Shown here piece after piece: positions 53,755 to 62,119 of a DNA stretch of 64,000 nt. Every line of letters begins with the position of its first letter. Within the stretch, counting starts at the first letter, position 1. Below the pieces are notes generated by a model, which was given only the letters and a program-made list of their open reading frames with translations, was not told where the DNA came from and ran no database searches. Made by a program: the position numbers and the translations under genes. Source of the stretch: Leptospira fletcheri (GTDB lineage: Bacteria > Spirochaetota > Leptospiria > Leptospirales > Leptospiraceae); NCBI RefSeq assembly GCF_004769195.1, contig NZ_RQET01000004.1, forward strand, positions 744,001 through 808,000, given 5' to 3'.

Positions 53755-53778
53755 AGTTATTGGGTCTAACCAATAACT
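53755..53778. promoter_or_regulatory. Probable MarR operator next to the OYE start codon
   Basis: Perfect inverted repeat AGTTATTGG (53755-53763) and CCAATAACT (53770-53778), 6-nt spacer, ending at the base before ATG 53779. A purine-rich ribosome site is not visible in this interval. Confidence 0.6.
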
Positions 53779-54879
53779 ATGAGCACACATCCACTCTTTA
53801 CACCGTACCTTCTGGGTAGAATCGAATTGAAAAATAGGGTCGTCATGAGCCCGATGACCCGTTCCCGCGCGATCGGAAACGTACCAAACGATCTGATGGC
53901 AGAATATTATGCGCAAAGGGCAGAGGCCGGACTGATCGTCACCGAAGGAACTTCTCCCTCTCCGAACGGTTTGGGGTATTCCCGAATTCCGGGGATTTTT
54001 TCCGAAGAGCAAACCCAGGGTTGGGGAAAAGTTGCAGACGCCGTTCATCAAAACGGGGGTAGAATCTTCGTTCAGATCATGCATACCGGTCGGGTGGGTC
54101 ATCCGATCAATTTACCGGCGGGGGCGGAAGTGATCGCTCCTTCCGCCGTAGGTCTGAGTGGGAACATTTGGACGGATTCGGAAGGCAACCAGAAATACCC
54201 GGTTCCTAGGGAAATGAATTCAGAGGACATCCAAAAGACGATCCAAGAATTCGTTCATGGCGCAGAAAATGCGATTCGCGCCGGTCTGGACGGAGTGGAA
54301 TTGCACGGAGCGAACGGTTACCTGATCGACCAATTTCTGAATCCCGCCGCCAACCAAAGAACGGACCAGTACGGTGGAAGTCCTGCAAATCGGAACCGTT
54401 TCGCGATCGAAGTGGCGGCTGCCGTTTCCAAAGCGATCGGACCGGAACGAGTAGGGATCCGAATCTCTCCGTATGGAGTCTTTAACGATTTGGGAAGTTT
54501 CGAAGGACTGGAAGGACAGTACGAGGAATTGGCCAAAGAGTTGGGGAAATTGAAGTTAGCCTACGTTCATATTGTGGACCACTCTTCTATGGGAGCACCG
54601 AAGCCGAACGCATCCACCGTCCAAAAAATTCGTACGGCTTACAAATCCGGAAACCCCGCAGGAGCTTACATTTTATCCGGCGGATACGATACGACCCGGG
54701 CCGATGCGGATTTGGAAGCACACGCGGGGGATTTGATCGGATTCGGAAGACACTTTATTGCGAATCCGGACCTAGTCGATCGATTGAAAAACGGCCTGAC
54801 TCTATCTTCTCCGGACGAAGGTACGTTCTATACTCCTGGGGAAAAAGGATACACCGACTACGCGTACGCGGCCCGCTAG
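53779..54879 (+). CDS. Old yellow enzyme family NADH:flavin oxidoreductase/alkene reductase
   Basis: 366 residues, FMN-binding TIM barrel of the OYE class. It shows LKNRVVMSPMTRSRA (FMN loop), AEAGLIVTEGTSPSP, FVQIMHTGRVGHP, VELHGANGYLIDQFLNP (His-x-x-Asn that bind the substrate carbonyl), and GGYDTTRADADLEAHAGD near the C-terminus. It reduces electrophilic C=C bonds, nitroesters or similar. Control by the upstream MarR, likely by electrophiles, is inferred from the palindrome at the start codon. Known relatives: NemA, xenobiotic reductase. Confidence 0.92.
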   Translation: MSTHPLFTPYLLGRIELKNRVVMSPMTRSRAIGNVPNDLMAEYYAQRAEAGLIVTEGTSPSPNGLGYSRIPGIFSEEQTQGWGKVADAVHQNGGRIFVQIMHTGRVGHPINLPAGAEVIAPSAVGLSGNIWTDSEGNQKYPVPREMNSEDIQKTIQEFVHGAENAIRAGLDGVELHGANGYLIDQFLNPAANQRTDQYGGSPANRNRFAIEVAAAVSKAIGPERVGIRISPYGVFNDLGSFEGLEGQYEELAKELGKLKLAYVHIVDHSSMGAPKPNASTVQKIRTAYKSGNPAGAYILSGGYDTTRADADLEAHAGDLIGFGRHFIANPDLVDRLKNGLTLSSPDEGTFYTPGEKGYTDYAYAAR

Positions 54880-54894
54880 GAAATATTTCGAGGG

Positions 54895-54918
54895 CGCCTG
54901 CGGATTTTCTAGCAGGCG
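54895..54918. terminator. Hairpin shared by the convergent OYE and SH3b genes
   Basis: CGCCTGC (54895-54901) and GCAGGCG (54912-54918) form a perfect 7-bp stem covering the last codons of the minus-strand gene. There is no T-run on either strand, so termination is not certain. Confidence 0.35.
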
Positions 54919-55976
54919 TCTCCGCCTCCTCGTAAAAGCAAGCGTAACGTTCCGTTCCGCAATTCGTACAGGCTTCGAATGGAAGAATCATAACCTATGT
55001 CGGTAAAGATCAGGATGGGAGCTGGATCCTCCTCGCGGTATACGGTTCCGATCAAGTGGAAAGAACCTCCATAGACTCCGATTTCCGGAGAAAGCGATTC
55101 CGATTTCTCGAATGCGACCAACGCACGATCCGTTCCGGATTTTCTGGCGAGCAGATAGAAATATTTTCTTTCCGCATTTCCTTCGGAGAATGCGATCCTA
55201 CCGGAAATGAAGGTTTCTTTTTTCGGAGTCTTAAACTCGTACACTTCCTGCAGTTTGGATTTCAACCATTCGGTTTCTTTAAATCCCCTCGCTTTCCAGG
55301 TCGTCTCCGCCAAGGATCGAAAAAGTTCGTATTCGGACTCGGAGGGGGCTAATTCCCGTAAGGTTAGAGAATGCAATCCGAGCTCGGGAGAATGCACTAG
55401 ATAAGAAAATTTAGAATCCAATTCGGCACTTGGTTTTACTTTCAGCGCGGGAAATTCTTGGCAACCGTAAGTCCCGGAGGCGACTGCGGAAAACATCGGC
55501 CCTTTGTTTCCTTGCAGCAAAGTGACCGAAGGAAGTCCTTTTTCCACGCCGCTTCTGAATTTATAATCGAATTCGAATTCGTCTTTGGCTTCCTGCCATC
55601 CGTTTTTGCCGAAAAACGCGAGAGGAACCATAACGGGGAGTTCCTTGGGATCGTATCCCGACCAGACTAAGCCGATTAATTTATAAGCATCCAAGGTTTC
55701 CGGCGGTGTCGATCCGAGATATCGTCTGGATACGAAACCGTTCCGTCCGTCTTCCAATTTGATTTTTACCCAGTCTCCTCCGTCGTCTTTTGCCAAACGT
55801 ACTCTGGCACCTTTGTTTAACGTAAAAAGGACTTTGCCTGTATCTGGGGCTTCCCGAACATTCAGGACTCCGGAAGTGATCAGAACGTAACGGACTCCAT
55901 CGGTTCCTTGGCTCCATAGAGGGGGAAAGATACAGATGAAAAAAAACAAACCGAGCCGCTGGAAAACCGACTTCAT
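54909..55976 (-). CDS. Exported SH3b-domain protein
   Basis: 355 residues from ATG 55976. Signal peptide LGLFFFICIFPPLWSQ, then a bacterial SH3 domain (about 25-90): GVLNVREAPDTGKVLFTLNK and VRLAKDDGGDWVKIKLEDGR with RNGFVSRRYLG. The remaining 260 residues are of unknown fold with several aromatic and Lys/Glu-rich helices and a C-terminal GRIAFSEGNAERKYFYLL region. SH3b domains usually bind cell-wall peptides. It is convergent with the OYE gene; a 179-nt region beyond separates it from the coiled-coil gene. Confidence 0.75.
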   Translation of the reverse strand: MKSVFQRLGLFFFICIFPPLWSQGTDGVRYVLITSGVLNVREAPDTGKVLFTLNKGARVRLAKDDGGDWVKIKLEDGRNGFVSRRYLGSTPPETLDAYKLIGLVWSGYDPKELPVMVPLAFFGKNGWQEAKDEFEFDYKFRSGVEKGLPSVTLLQGNKGPMFSAVASGTYGCQEFPALKVKPSAELDSKFSYLVHSPELGLHSLTLRELAPSESEYELFRSLAETTWKARGFKETEWLKSKLQEVYEFKTPKKETFISGRIAFSEGNAERKYFYLLARKSGTDRALVAFEKSESLSPEIGVYGGSFHLIGTVYREEDPAPILIFTDIGYDSSIRSLYELRNGTLRLLLRGGGDAC

Positions 55977-56114
55977 ACGATACAAAGAATCGATTTCGGA
56001 AGCACCGGCAGCAAATCTTTTTCTGAAAAGAAGTCAGTCTTTGTGGAGAAAAGGGGAAATAATCCCTTCGTTAGGTGATGAAAAGTTCTTCCCTCTTTAG
56101 GGAAAAGAAATTCT

Positions 56115-56131
56115 GCCCGGCTAAGCCGGGC
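56115..56131 (-). terminator. Terminator hairpin after the small helical gene
   Basis: GCCCGGC-TTA-GCCGGGC (minus strand) is a perfect 7-bp GC stem followed by AGAATTTCTTTT, 32 nt past the stop of the 56163 gene. Confidence 0.65.
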
Positions 56132-56162
56132 TCAATCGATCGATTCGGTTGGCCGCCGATTC

Positions 56163-56684
56163 CTACTGAATCAGTCTTTCGATCGTTTTTTCGGAAAGCT
56201 GTCTCATCGGAACATCTTTTGCGGAAAGTTCCTCGATCGATTTCCGGAAATTTTCGGGGCTTTTCAGCATGCCCACAGAAAGCACGTTCTCGGATTCCAC
56301 TTCAAACTTGCGGATCATATCCGTAAGTTCGTCCTTGTTTGTCTGGACTTTATCCTTCAGCTCTTTTAGGTCGAGCTCGGGGTTTTCCGAGAGCTCTCTA
56401 AAAAGAGGAGTTTCTCCGAACAGAATGTGAATCAAATCCTCTTTCGGAGTGGTTCCTTCGTTCAGGATCCCGAGTTTCATCTGCTCCTTGGAAAGTTCTT
56501 GCTGGAGTCCGGTTAGGGTCTCCTGAACTTTCAAATAACGGGAGGTCAGGCTGCTGGAAAACTCGGTCTTATCCGTGGTATTTTGGGTATCCGAGGGCGG
56601 TTCGGTCTTTCCCGAAACGGCGGATCTCTTGTCTCGGAGAAGTTTTTCGGCCGAAGAGACCAGTTTCGTCAGTTGAACGTCCAT
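56163..56684 (-). CDS. Conserved hypothetical coiled-coil protein
   Basis: 173 residues from ATG 56684, which has a strong AAGGAGG before it; a longer start would lack this. All-helical, rich in Glu, Lys and Ser, with heptad-like stretches (YLKVQETLTGLQQELSKEQMK and following). No signal peptide and no membrane segment. No motif that I recognise. Lies 243 nt downstream of the LptF/G permease gene in the same direction. Confidence 0.6.
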   Translation of the reverse strand: MDVQLTKLVSSAEKLLRDKRSAVSGKTEPPSDTQNTTDKTEFSSSLTSRYLKVQETLTGLQQELSKEQMKLGILNEGTTPKEDLIHILFGETPLFRELSENPELDLKELKDKVQTNKDELTDMIRKFEVESENVLSVGMLKSPENFRKSIEELSAKDVPMRQLSEKTIERLIQ

Positions 56685-56927
56685 GTTCTTTACCCTCCTT
56701 TCGGTTCCGCCGGAATGCAAGCGAGGGAGAGGGGAATTATCTCTGAATTCTTCTCTCCTGCAGGCTTTTATGTCTCATCAATCCGGTTTCCCCACAGGTT
56801 TATCTGTACTCAGTATCGGTAAAACCTTTTCCTACCAATGAATTTTTTTTCCAAGTTCCGACTTTTTGGGAAAAAAATTCCGAAAAAGAAAGATGTGTTT
56901 CGGGAATTCGCGGGAATCTCGTCCGGA

Positions 56928-58085
56928 TCAAATCCTCATTCTTCTATAAATTCCGTACAACACTCCCAGAAAAATCGCGGGTGTGATCCATACCGCAAAC
57001 CAGGAGGGAATCACTCCATTTTCCCCTACGGAAGTAAACGCCGAGCTCATCACAAAATACACCAGGATGACGACCAGTGTTACTCCTAAAGAGGCCACTC
57101 CCGCCACTCTTTTGGTAAAAAACCCGGCGACGCAACCGACCAGCGTTACGATTACCGCCAGAAAGGGACCCGCGAATAAGGAATGTTCCTCTATATTCAC
57201 GTCTCCGAATCCGATTCCCTTCTTGAGACGATTGTCCTTTTCCTCGGCAAGTTCGAAGATATTCATCTCTTTCACGGAGCCTTTGGGAACCTTGAAATAC
57301 TCAGGCTTCTCCGGTAGGTAATATTCCTTTTCGGGGAATTTTTGGAAGGAGGAGACTTTCAGGTCGTCATCGAATCTGGTCTCTTCCACTTCCGTCAGCT
57401 TCCAGATATCTCCCTTGGAGTCGTACTTAGCTTTCAGAGAGGAAAGCACATATTCCGGAGTTTGGTCGTGGGTGAGTTTGACATAATTGAATCCACCCTT
57501 GATTTCGTCCTTCACCGGATCGTAAAAATAGATATAGTAGAAGCCTTCCTTCCCTTTGAAATGGAACTGGTACACCATATTGGTCATGGTTCCCGTCCCT
57601 TCCGTGATCATTTTCTGTTCCTCTTTGGCCAATTTATTCATAGGTCTGACCAGAAATTGGGTTCCGAGAAAGACCACAAACCAGAGGAAAAAGCCGAAAG
57701 CGACGATCGGGGCTACGATTCTATGGAAGGAAATCCCTGCGGACATCATGGCCACGATTTCCTTATTCGCGGAAAATTGACCGATGGTAAAGGAGACTGC
57801 AAAAAGCACGGACATGTTGATGGAATAGCTGGCTATGATTTCAGGAAGGCTGTATAGAAGATAGAGCCATATATGGAATTTGGGGGCCTTGGTTCCGGAA
57901 AAATCCTTTAGGTTGGTGTTGACCATATTCAAAAAGATCAACGCGGTGATCATGATACAGGTTCCCGCAAAGGTCTTAAAAAATTCGGAAAATACGTATT
58001 TGTCCAGAATCCGCGGAGGAAAGAATTCTTCCTTCCATTTGGATAGAAATTCTTTCGGTCGAATTTTCGGAATTCCGAGTTCCAT
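56928..58085 (-). CDS. LptF/LptG-family permease (YjgP/YjgQ)
   Basis: 385 residues. An N-terminal block with three transmembrane helices (FPPRILDKYVFSEFFKTFAG is the usual amphipathic start, then IMITALIFLNMV) is followed by the signature IGQFSANKEIVAMMSAGIS. A periplasmic beta-jellyroll (about 170-295) precedes three more helices near the end (LFAGPFLAVIVTLVGCVAGF; WFAVWITPAIFLGVLYG). It is one half of the permease that extracts LPS from the inner membrane using LptB. Whether it is LptF or LptG cannot be fixed from this gene alone; the partner is not in the window. Confidence 0.9.
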   Translation of the reverse strand: MELGIPKIRPKEFLSKWKEEFFPPRILDKYVFSEFFKTFAGTCIMITALIFLNMVNTNLKDFSGTKAPKFHIWLYLLYSLPEIIASYSINMSVLFAVSFTIGQFSANKEIVAMMSAGISFHRIVAPIVAFGFFLWFVVFLGTQFLVRPMNKLAKEEQKMITEGTGTMTNMVYQFHFKGKEGFYYIYFYDPVKDEIKGGFNYVKLTHDQTPEYVLSSLKAKYDSKGDIWKLTEVEETRFDDDLKVSSFQKFPEKEYYLPEKPEYFKVPKGSVKEMNIFELAEEKDNRLKKGIGFGDVNIEEHSLFAGPFLAVIVTLVGCVAGFFTKRVAGVASLGVTLVVILVYFVMSSAFTSVGENGVIPSWFAVWITPAIFLGVLYGIYRRMRI

Positions 58086-58241
58086 GCCTTGGTTCCATCT
58101 TTCGGCAAGGGAGAGATTCCTTCGACCCTTTTGCGAAATTCCTGAAGAGGGGAAACGGGCGGGAAGAGAGGGCGGCGCGGATTAATTTCGGTTGACGAAC
58201 GGCCTAAGCGCGGAAAGATTTTCGGGAGCCAGGAGGAATCC

Positions 58242-58715
58242 ATGAAAATCCGTGTTCTTGCCCTTACCGCCGTTTTTAGTTTCGTTTTTGCATCCTCTCT
58301 TTTTGCCGAAAAATCGACCGAAGAACATATCAAAACCTTATCTACCGGATCCGATCAGGAAAAAATCGAATCCGCCTTGTACCTGGGAAGTAAAAAGGAA
58401 AAATCCGCGGTTTCCGAACTGATCAATCTGTTAAACCGCACGAATGACGCTAAAGTGGCCGTTCCTGCCGCCATCGCTTTGGGAGAAATTGCGGAACCGG
58501 GTGATAGCACGATCGCTTTGAAAAACAAGATCATTAGTTCCGAAAACGGCGACATCGTTTATACCGCTCTGGCCGGTTTACTGAATATTACTGCAAAAAA
58601 CGAAAAGGCCGAAGACGCCACGAAAGAGGCTTTGGAATTTGCGGACAAGAACCGTAGATCGGACGAATTCGTAGCGGACATACTGAACGTTATCAATAAG
58701 AAGTTAAAGAAATAA
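58242..58715 (+). CDS. Exported HEAT-repeat protein
   Basis: 157 residues. Signal peptide VFSFVFASSLFA, then alpha-helical HEAT/PBS-lyase-type repeats: KIESALYLGSKKEKSAVSEL, KVAVPAAIALGEIAEPGD, and DIVYTALAGLLNITA with about 31-36-residue spacing. It probably serves as a small scaffold in the periplasm. GGAGG precedes ATG 58242. The MoeB/ThiF gene starts 13 nt downstream. Confidence 0.75.
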   Translation: MKIRVLALTAVFSFVFASSLFAEKSTEEHIKTLSTGSDQEKIESALYLGSKKEKSAVSELINLLNRTNDAKVAVPAAIALGEIAEPGDSTIALKNKIISSENGDIVYTALAGLLNITAKNEKAEDATKEALEFADKNRRSDEFVADILNVINKKLKK

Positions 58716-58728
58716 GAATTCTTTCCGA

Positions 58729-59484
58729 GTGTTGAGCCCGGAAGAACTTAGCCGTTATTCCCGCAACATCCTGCTCGACGAGGTCCGCCGGGCGGGACAA
58801 GAAAAACTCAAGTCTTCCAAAATATGCATCGTAGGCGCCGGCGGTTTAGGATCGCCGGCGTTGTTTTATTTGTCCGCAGCCGGGGTCGGAAATATTACCA
58901 TCATCGATTCCGACGAAGTCGATACGACCAATCTACAAAGACAGATCTTATACCGTCATTCGGACATAGGTGCCAAAAAAGCGGAAACTGCCTCCCGCAA
59001 TTCCCGCGAATTGAATCCCTTTGTCCAAATCGCGAGCCATGCCGTTCGCCTTTCGTCCGAAAATGCGGATTCTTTGCTACAGGGGTTCGATCTGGTCTTG
59101 GAAGGATCCGATAACTTCGGGACCAAATTTTTGGTGAACGATTCCTGTGTTCGGTCGAAGATTCCTTTCCTTACCGCGGGAGTGCTGCGGTTCGAAGGAA
59201 TGGTTATGGGCGTCAGACCCGGAGTGGACGCTTGTTTTCGCTGCGTATTCGAATCCGAACCTCCTCCCGAATCCGTTCCTTCCTGTTCCGAAGCCGGCGT
59301 GATCGGAAGCGTAGCCGGATTGATCGGAAGCATCCAGGCAACGGAAGCGATAAAATTCTTATTAGAATTTCCGAATGTACAAGAATCCGGATTGTTCGGA
59401 AACATGATCCAAGTGGAAACCAAGAATATGGAATTTAGAAAGATCCGTTTGGAACGCCGCCTGGACTGCCCTTGTTGCGGCTGA
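58729..59484 (+). CDS. MoeB/ThiF-family adenylyltransferase
   Basis: 251 residues, GTG start at 58729. E1-like fold: ICIVGAGGLGSPALFYLSA (ATP loop), NITIIDSDEVDTTNLQRQI, VLEGSDNFGTKFLVND and GVIGSVAGLIGSIQATEAIKF. Zinc Cys pairs CFRC and CPCC are present. No rhodanese domain follows. It should activate the C-terminal glycine of MoaD, ThiS or a similar ubiquitin-like sulfur carrier. The Cys used by E. coli ThiF for its acyl-disulfide is replaced by Ser here (LIGSIQ), so a MoeB-type function is the better guess. Confidence 0.85.
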   Translation: MLSPEELSRYSRNILLDEVRRAGQEKLKSSKICIVGAGGLGSPALFYLSAAGVGNITIIDSDEVDTTNLQRQILYRHSDIGAKKAETASRNSRELNPFVQIASHAVRLSSENADSLLQGFDLVLEGSDNFGTKFLVNDSCVRSKIPFLTAGVLRFEGMVMGVRPGVDACFRCVFESEPPPESVPSCSEAGVIGSVAGLIGSIQATEAIKFLLEFPNVQESGLFGNMIQVETKNMEFRKIRLERRLDCPCCG

Positions 59485-59495
59485 AGAATTGCGGA

Positions 59496-60854
59496 TCATT
59501 TTTTAAAATCGAAGGCGGTCCCTACTCCTAAGAAGATTGCGGAAGTGGATGTGGCACCGGCATAGGATTGGGCTATGGAGTTGATGACGATCTGTTGCAG
59601 GAATAATTGGTCCGGCGGAGTGGGATTCGTCGTTCCGATTTCCGCTCGAGTGCTCTGCAGAGAGTATTGGATTTTTGTGGATTGGAATCCGACCCAGAAT
59701 CGGAGTCCGTACTTCCATTCGTAGATCAGTTTTGCAGATAGAAAGGATCCTTTGGCATTCCAGTGGTTTAGGATTCTGCTCGTCTCATCCCCTCCCGGAT
59801 TCCCGCCGATCGTCAAACCATACGTGCTCAAATTAGCTTGAGAATCTCCTTTTAGGGAATACGATTGCACTTCGAATCTGGCCTCCAACTTTTCGTTGAT
59901 CTTCATATCGAAAGCCATTCCGAAGGACGGCCCGTGCAAATAATCGGCAACCGCTCTGTCTTCTTTGCGAGCTACGTTGTAACCTCCGGGAACGGCAGGG
60001 GACAAGTCCAGAAGAAAGGAATTATCCGCTTTCTGCCAGATTCGTTGGTATCCTAAAATGGGGCGAACATCGTATTTTGGGTGGGGGTATACGCTGAAAG
60101 AAACCTGGGCATAAAGCTGCTTATAGGTTTCCGGAAAGGAGCTGAAAGCTAAAGAGGATTGGTTCGGTACGACTGCTCCACTAGTGTTGATGGTCCCGGG
60201 TACTACCATGGAGGCATTGTTCCGGAAATTCGAGCCCCCCGCTTCTAACACCAGTCGATTCCAGGAATAACGAGCGGAAACGGTGAGAGGACGTTGTGCC
60301 TTGGTTTGCGGACTCGAAAAAAATTGGCCTCCGCTACTGGCACCTTTGGTTAAGTTGACGAAGTTCAGAAATTTCTCGTAATAATCCTCGGTTTGGTATT
60401 GAAAGGATCCCATACCGGTTCCGGCGTAGAGCTCCAGCGAATTTCGTTTCGCCTCGTCGATTTCCTTCTGTCGTTTGGCTTGTCTCGCTTTCTTTTCCTC
60501 GGCTAGAGCGTCCTTCTTGGCCTGTTCCGCGAGAAGTTTTGCGGCTTTCTCTTCCTCTAATTTTTTGGCCGCATCCTGCTCTTCCGGAGTCGGTTCCGTT
60601 TTTTTTGTTTCCTTCTCCTGTTTTGGGGGAGGAGCGTCTTTAAAACTGATTCTCAATATGGAAGTCTTTGCGAGTTCCAATACTTTACCGTCGGGCAATT
60701 TCAGTTGTATGGATGTGGCGGTCTGGTCTACGACTTCGCCCTTTAAAACTCTTCCGTCTCGAAGAAAGACGGATTGCATTTGTTGTGCGGATAAAAACGA
60801 AACCGGTAAAAGAAGAAACACCAGCATCGCCGCTTTCAGTACAAGAGGCTTCAT
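59496..60854 (-). CDS. Outer-membrane beta-barrel protein with coiled-coil linker
   Basis: 452 residues from ATG 60854 (a TTG 27 nt earlier is less likely). Signal peptide VFLLLPVSFLSA, then an LRDGRVLKGEVV beta domain of about 50 residues of the kind often seen in spirochaete proteins. A strongly charged coiled coil (Lys/Glu/Ala repeats, about 80-140) leads to a C-terminal barrel of about 300 residues with alternating hydrophobic strands, ending FLGVGTAFDFKK. The family is unknown; probably an outer-membrane protein. Convergent with the MoeB gene, 11 nt apart. Confidence 0.72.
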   Translation of the reverse strand: MKPLVLKAAMLVFLLLPVSFLSAQQMQSVFLRDGRVLKGEVVDQTATSIQLKLPDGKVLELAKTSILRISFKDAPPPKQEKETKKTEPTPEEQDAAKKLEEEKAAKLLAEQAKKDALAEEKKARQAKRQKEIDEAKRNSLELYAGTGMGSFQYQTEDYYEKFLNFVNLTKGASSGGQFFSSPQTKAQRPLTVSARYSWNRLVLEAGGSNFRNNASMVVPGTINTSGAVVPNQSSLAFSSFPETYKQLYAQVSFSVYPHPKYDVRPILGYQRIWQKADNSFLLDLSPAVPGGYNVARKEDRAVADYLHGPSFGMAFDMKINEKLEARFEVQSYSLKGDSQANLSTYGLTIGGNPGGDETSRILNHWNAKGSFLSAKLIYEWKYGLRFWVGFQSTKIQYSLQSTRAEIGTTNPTPPDQLFLQQIVINSIAQSYAGATSTSAIFLGVGTAFDFKK

Positions 60855-60946
60855 ATGGATGTCCCAATCAGTATAGAGCAAGATTTCTAGTTTTTACAAT
60901 CGTTTTCCGGATTTATCCGCATTGAGATTTCCTTTTCTCTAAGGAT

Positions 60947-60974
60947 CAATTTTGGAAAAATCTTTCCAAAATTG
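60947..60974. repeat. 12-bp perfect inverted repeat between lpxK and the outer-membrane gene
   Basis: CAATTTTGGAAA and TTTCCAAAATTG with a 4-nt loop. A second short palindrome GTAGCG-TT-CGCTAC lies at 61008-61021. On the minus strand the T-run precedes the hairpin, so it is not a standard terminator for lpxK; it lies in the upstream control region of the outer-membrane gene. Confidence 0.5.
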
Positions 60975-61048
60975 GAAAAAATAAGTTGAGCGAGGCGAAA
61001 CGAGTGTGTAGCGTTCGCTACGGTCCTTCGGAATTCGTCCTCCGTATT

Positions 61049-62113
61049 TTAAGGAATATTATGTTTTATGAATTCGTCTATTCTGTCCAACAGAACCGAT
61101 TCGTTCTGAAGGGAGGTTTTGATTTCTAGATACGCCCAACGAGGGTCGGCGGATCCTTCGAGAAGAGGAGCCAATTTGACCCAGTCTTTTTCCGTGCATA
61201 CCAGATATTCCTTTCCTTCCGCAGCTTGCGTGAGCTCTTGCAGATCCGATCGGGTATAGGAATGATGATCCGGAAAGCGGAGGAAGGTACATTGTGCACC
61301 CGTTTCCTTGATAGAAAGATAGAAAGGCTCCGGATTTCCGATCCCGGAAAATGCGAGAATTTTTTTTCCGTTTAATGCCTTTATCGGAATTCCGACGGGT
61401 TCTTGGCGGGCTCCGATCGGATAAATATTCGTCGGTACAAAACGGAATTCTAATATTGTTTTTGGCCGGAAACGTTTTTTCCATTTTTCCAGTTCGTTCT
61501 TAAAACGGTCCTCGTATTTCGAGGCGATGAGAAAATCCGCTCTGTTTACGGAGGTGTAAGGTTCTCTCAGCCTTCCCGCCGGAATTTGAAATCTATCTTT
61601 TCCGATTCTTGTGCAATCCAGTAGGACGATCTCCAGGTTTCGACTTACAAAGTGGTGTTGAAAACCGTCGTCTAAAATCGCGAACACGATTTGCGTCTCG
61701 GGGATCTGCGAATCGCGGCGGAATCCGGAATAGGATTCGTAACGGTCCCTCCCGACGTAGACTTCGGCAAAGGGGAGGTTTTTTTTTAATAATAAGGGTT
61801 CGTCTCCCACTTCTCTTGCCGGCGAATCGATTCTTACTCTGGCTGTTCCTTCGGGCAGGGAGCCGCCGTAACCTCGACTCAGAATTACGATCGGGATCTT
61901 CGGAAATTTTCCGTGCAGCAATTCGGCGAGGTGAAGTGTAAAAGGGGTCTTGCCCGTTCCGCCTACGCTGAAATTTCCTACGCTGATGACGAAAGCATCA
62001 GGGAGTTTTTTCGGAGTTTTCCTTGCTTTGTCGTATAAAAACAGAATCCGATAGAGAAAACTTAAAAGGTAAAGTAGGGGAAAGAAAAGGATCCTGACGG
62101 AACGTAGGAACAT
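61049..62113 (-). CDS. lpxK: Tetraacyldisaccharide 4'-kinase
   Basis: 354 residues. One N-terminal membrane helix (ILFFPLLYLLSFLYRILF), then the P-loop VGNFSVGGTGKTPF, RGYGG, and FAILDDGFQHH, all LpxK signature pieces (Asp-Asp-Gly-Phe-Gln with His). It phosphorylates the 4' position of lipid A precursor at the inner membrane. It ends with the usual VCTEKDWVKLAPLL segment. It is 6 nt after the MsbA-like gene; the pairing of lpxK with msbA is widely conserved. Confidence 0.94.
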   Translation of the reverse strand: MFLRSVRILFFPLLYLLSFLYRILFLYDKARKTPKKLPDAFVISVGNFSVGGTGKTPFTLHLAELLHGKFPKIPIVILSRGYGGSLPEGTARVRIDSPAREVGDEPLLLKKNLPFAEVYVGRDRYESYSGFRRDSQIPETQIVFAILDDGFQHHFVSRNLEIVLLDCTRIGKDRFQIPAGRLREPYTSVNRADFLIASKYEDRFKNELEKWKKRFRPKTILEFRFVPTNIYPIGARQEPVGIPIKALNGKKILAFSGIGNPEPFYLSIKETGAQCTFLRFPDHHSYTRSDLQELTQAAEGKEYLVCTEKDWVKLAPLLEGSADPRWAYLEIKTSLQNESVLLDRIDEFIKHNIP

Positions 62114-62119
62114 AAGCCG

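Noticed and set aside
57342..57857. 171-codon plus-strand frame opposite the LptF/G gene
   Set aside because: His/Phe-rich shadow of the membrane segments of the permease gene.
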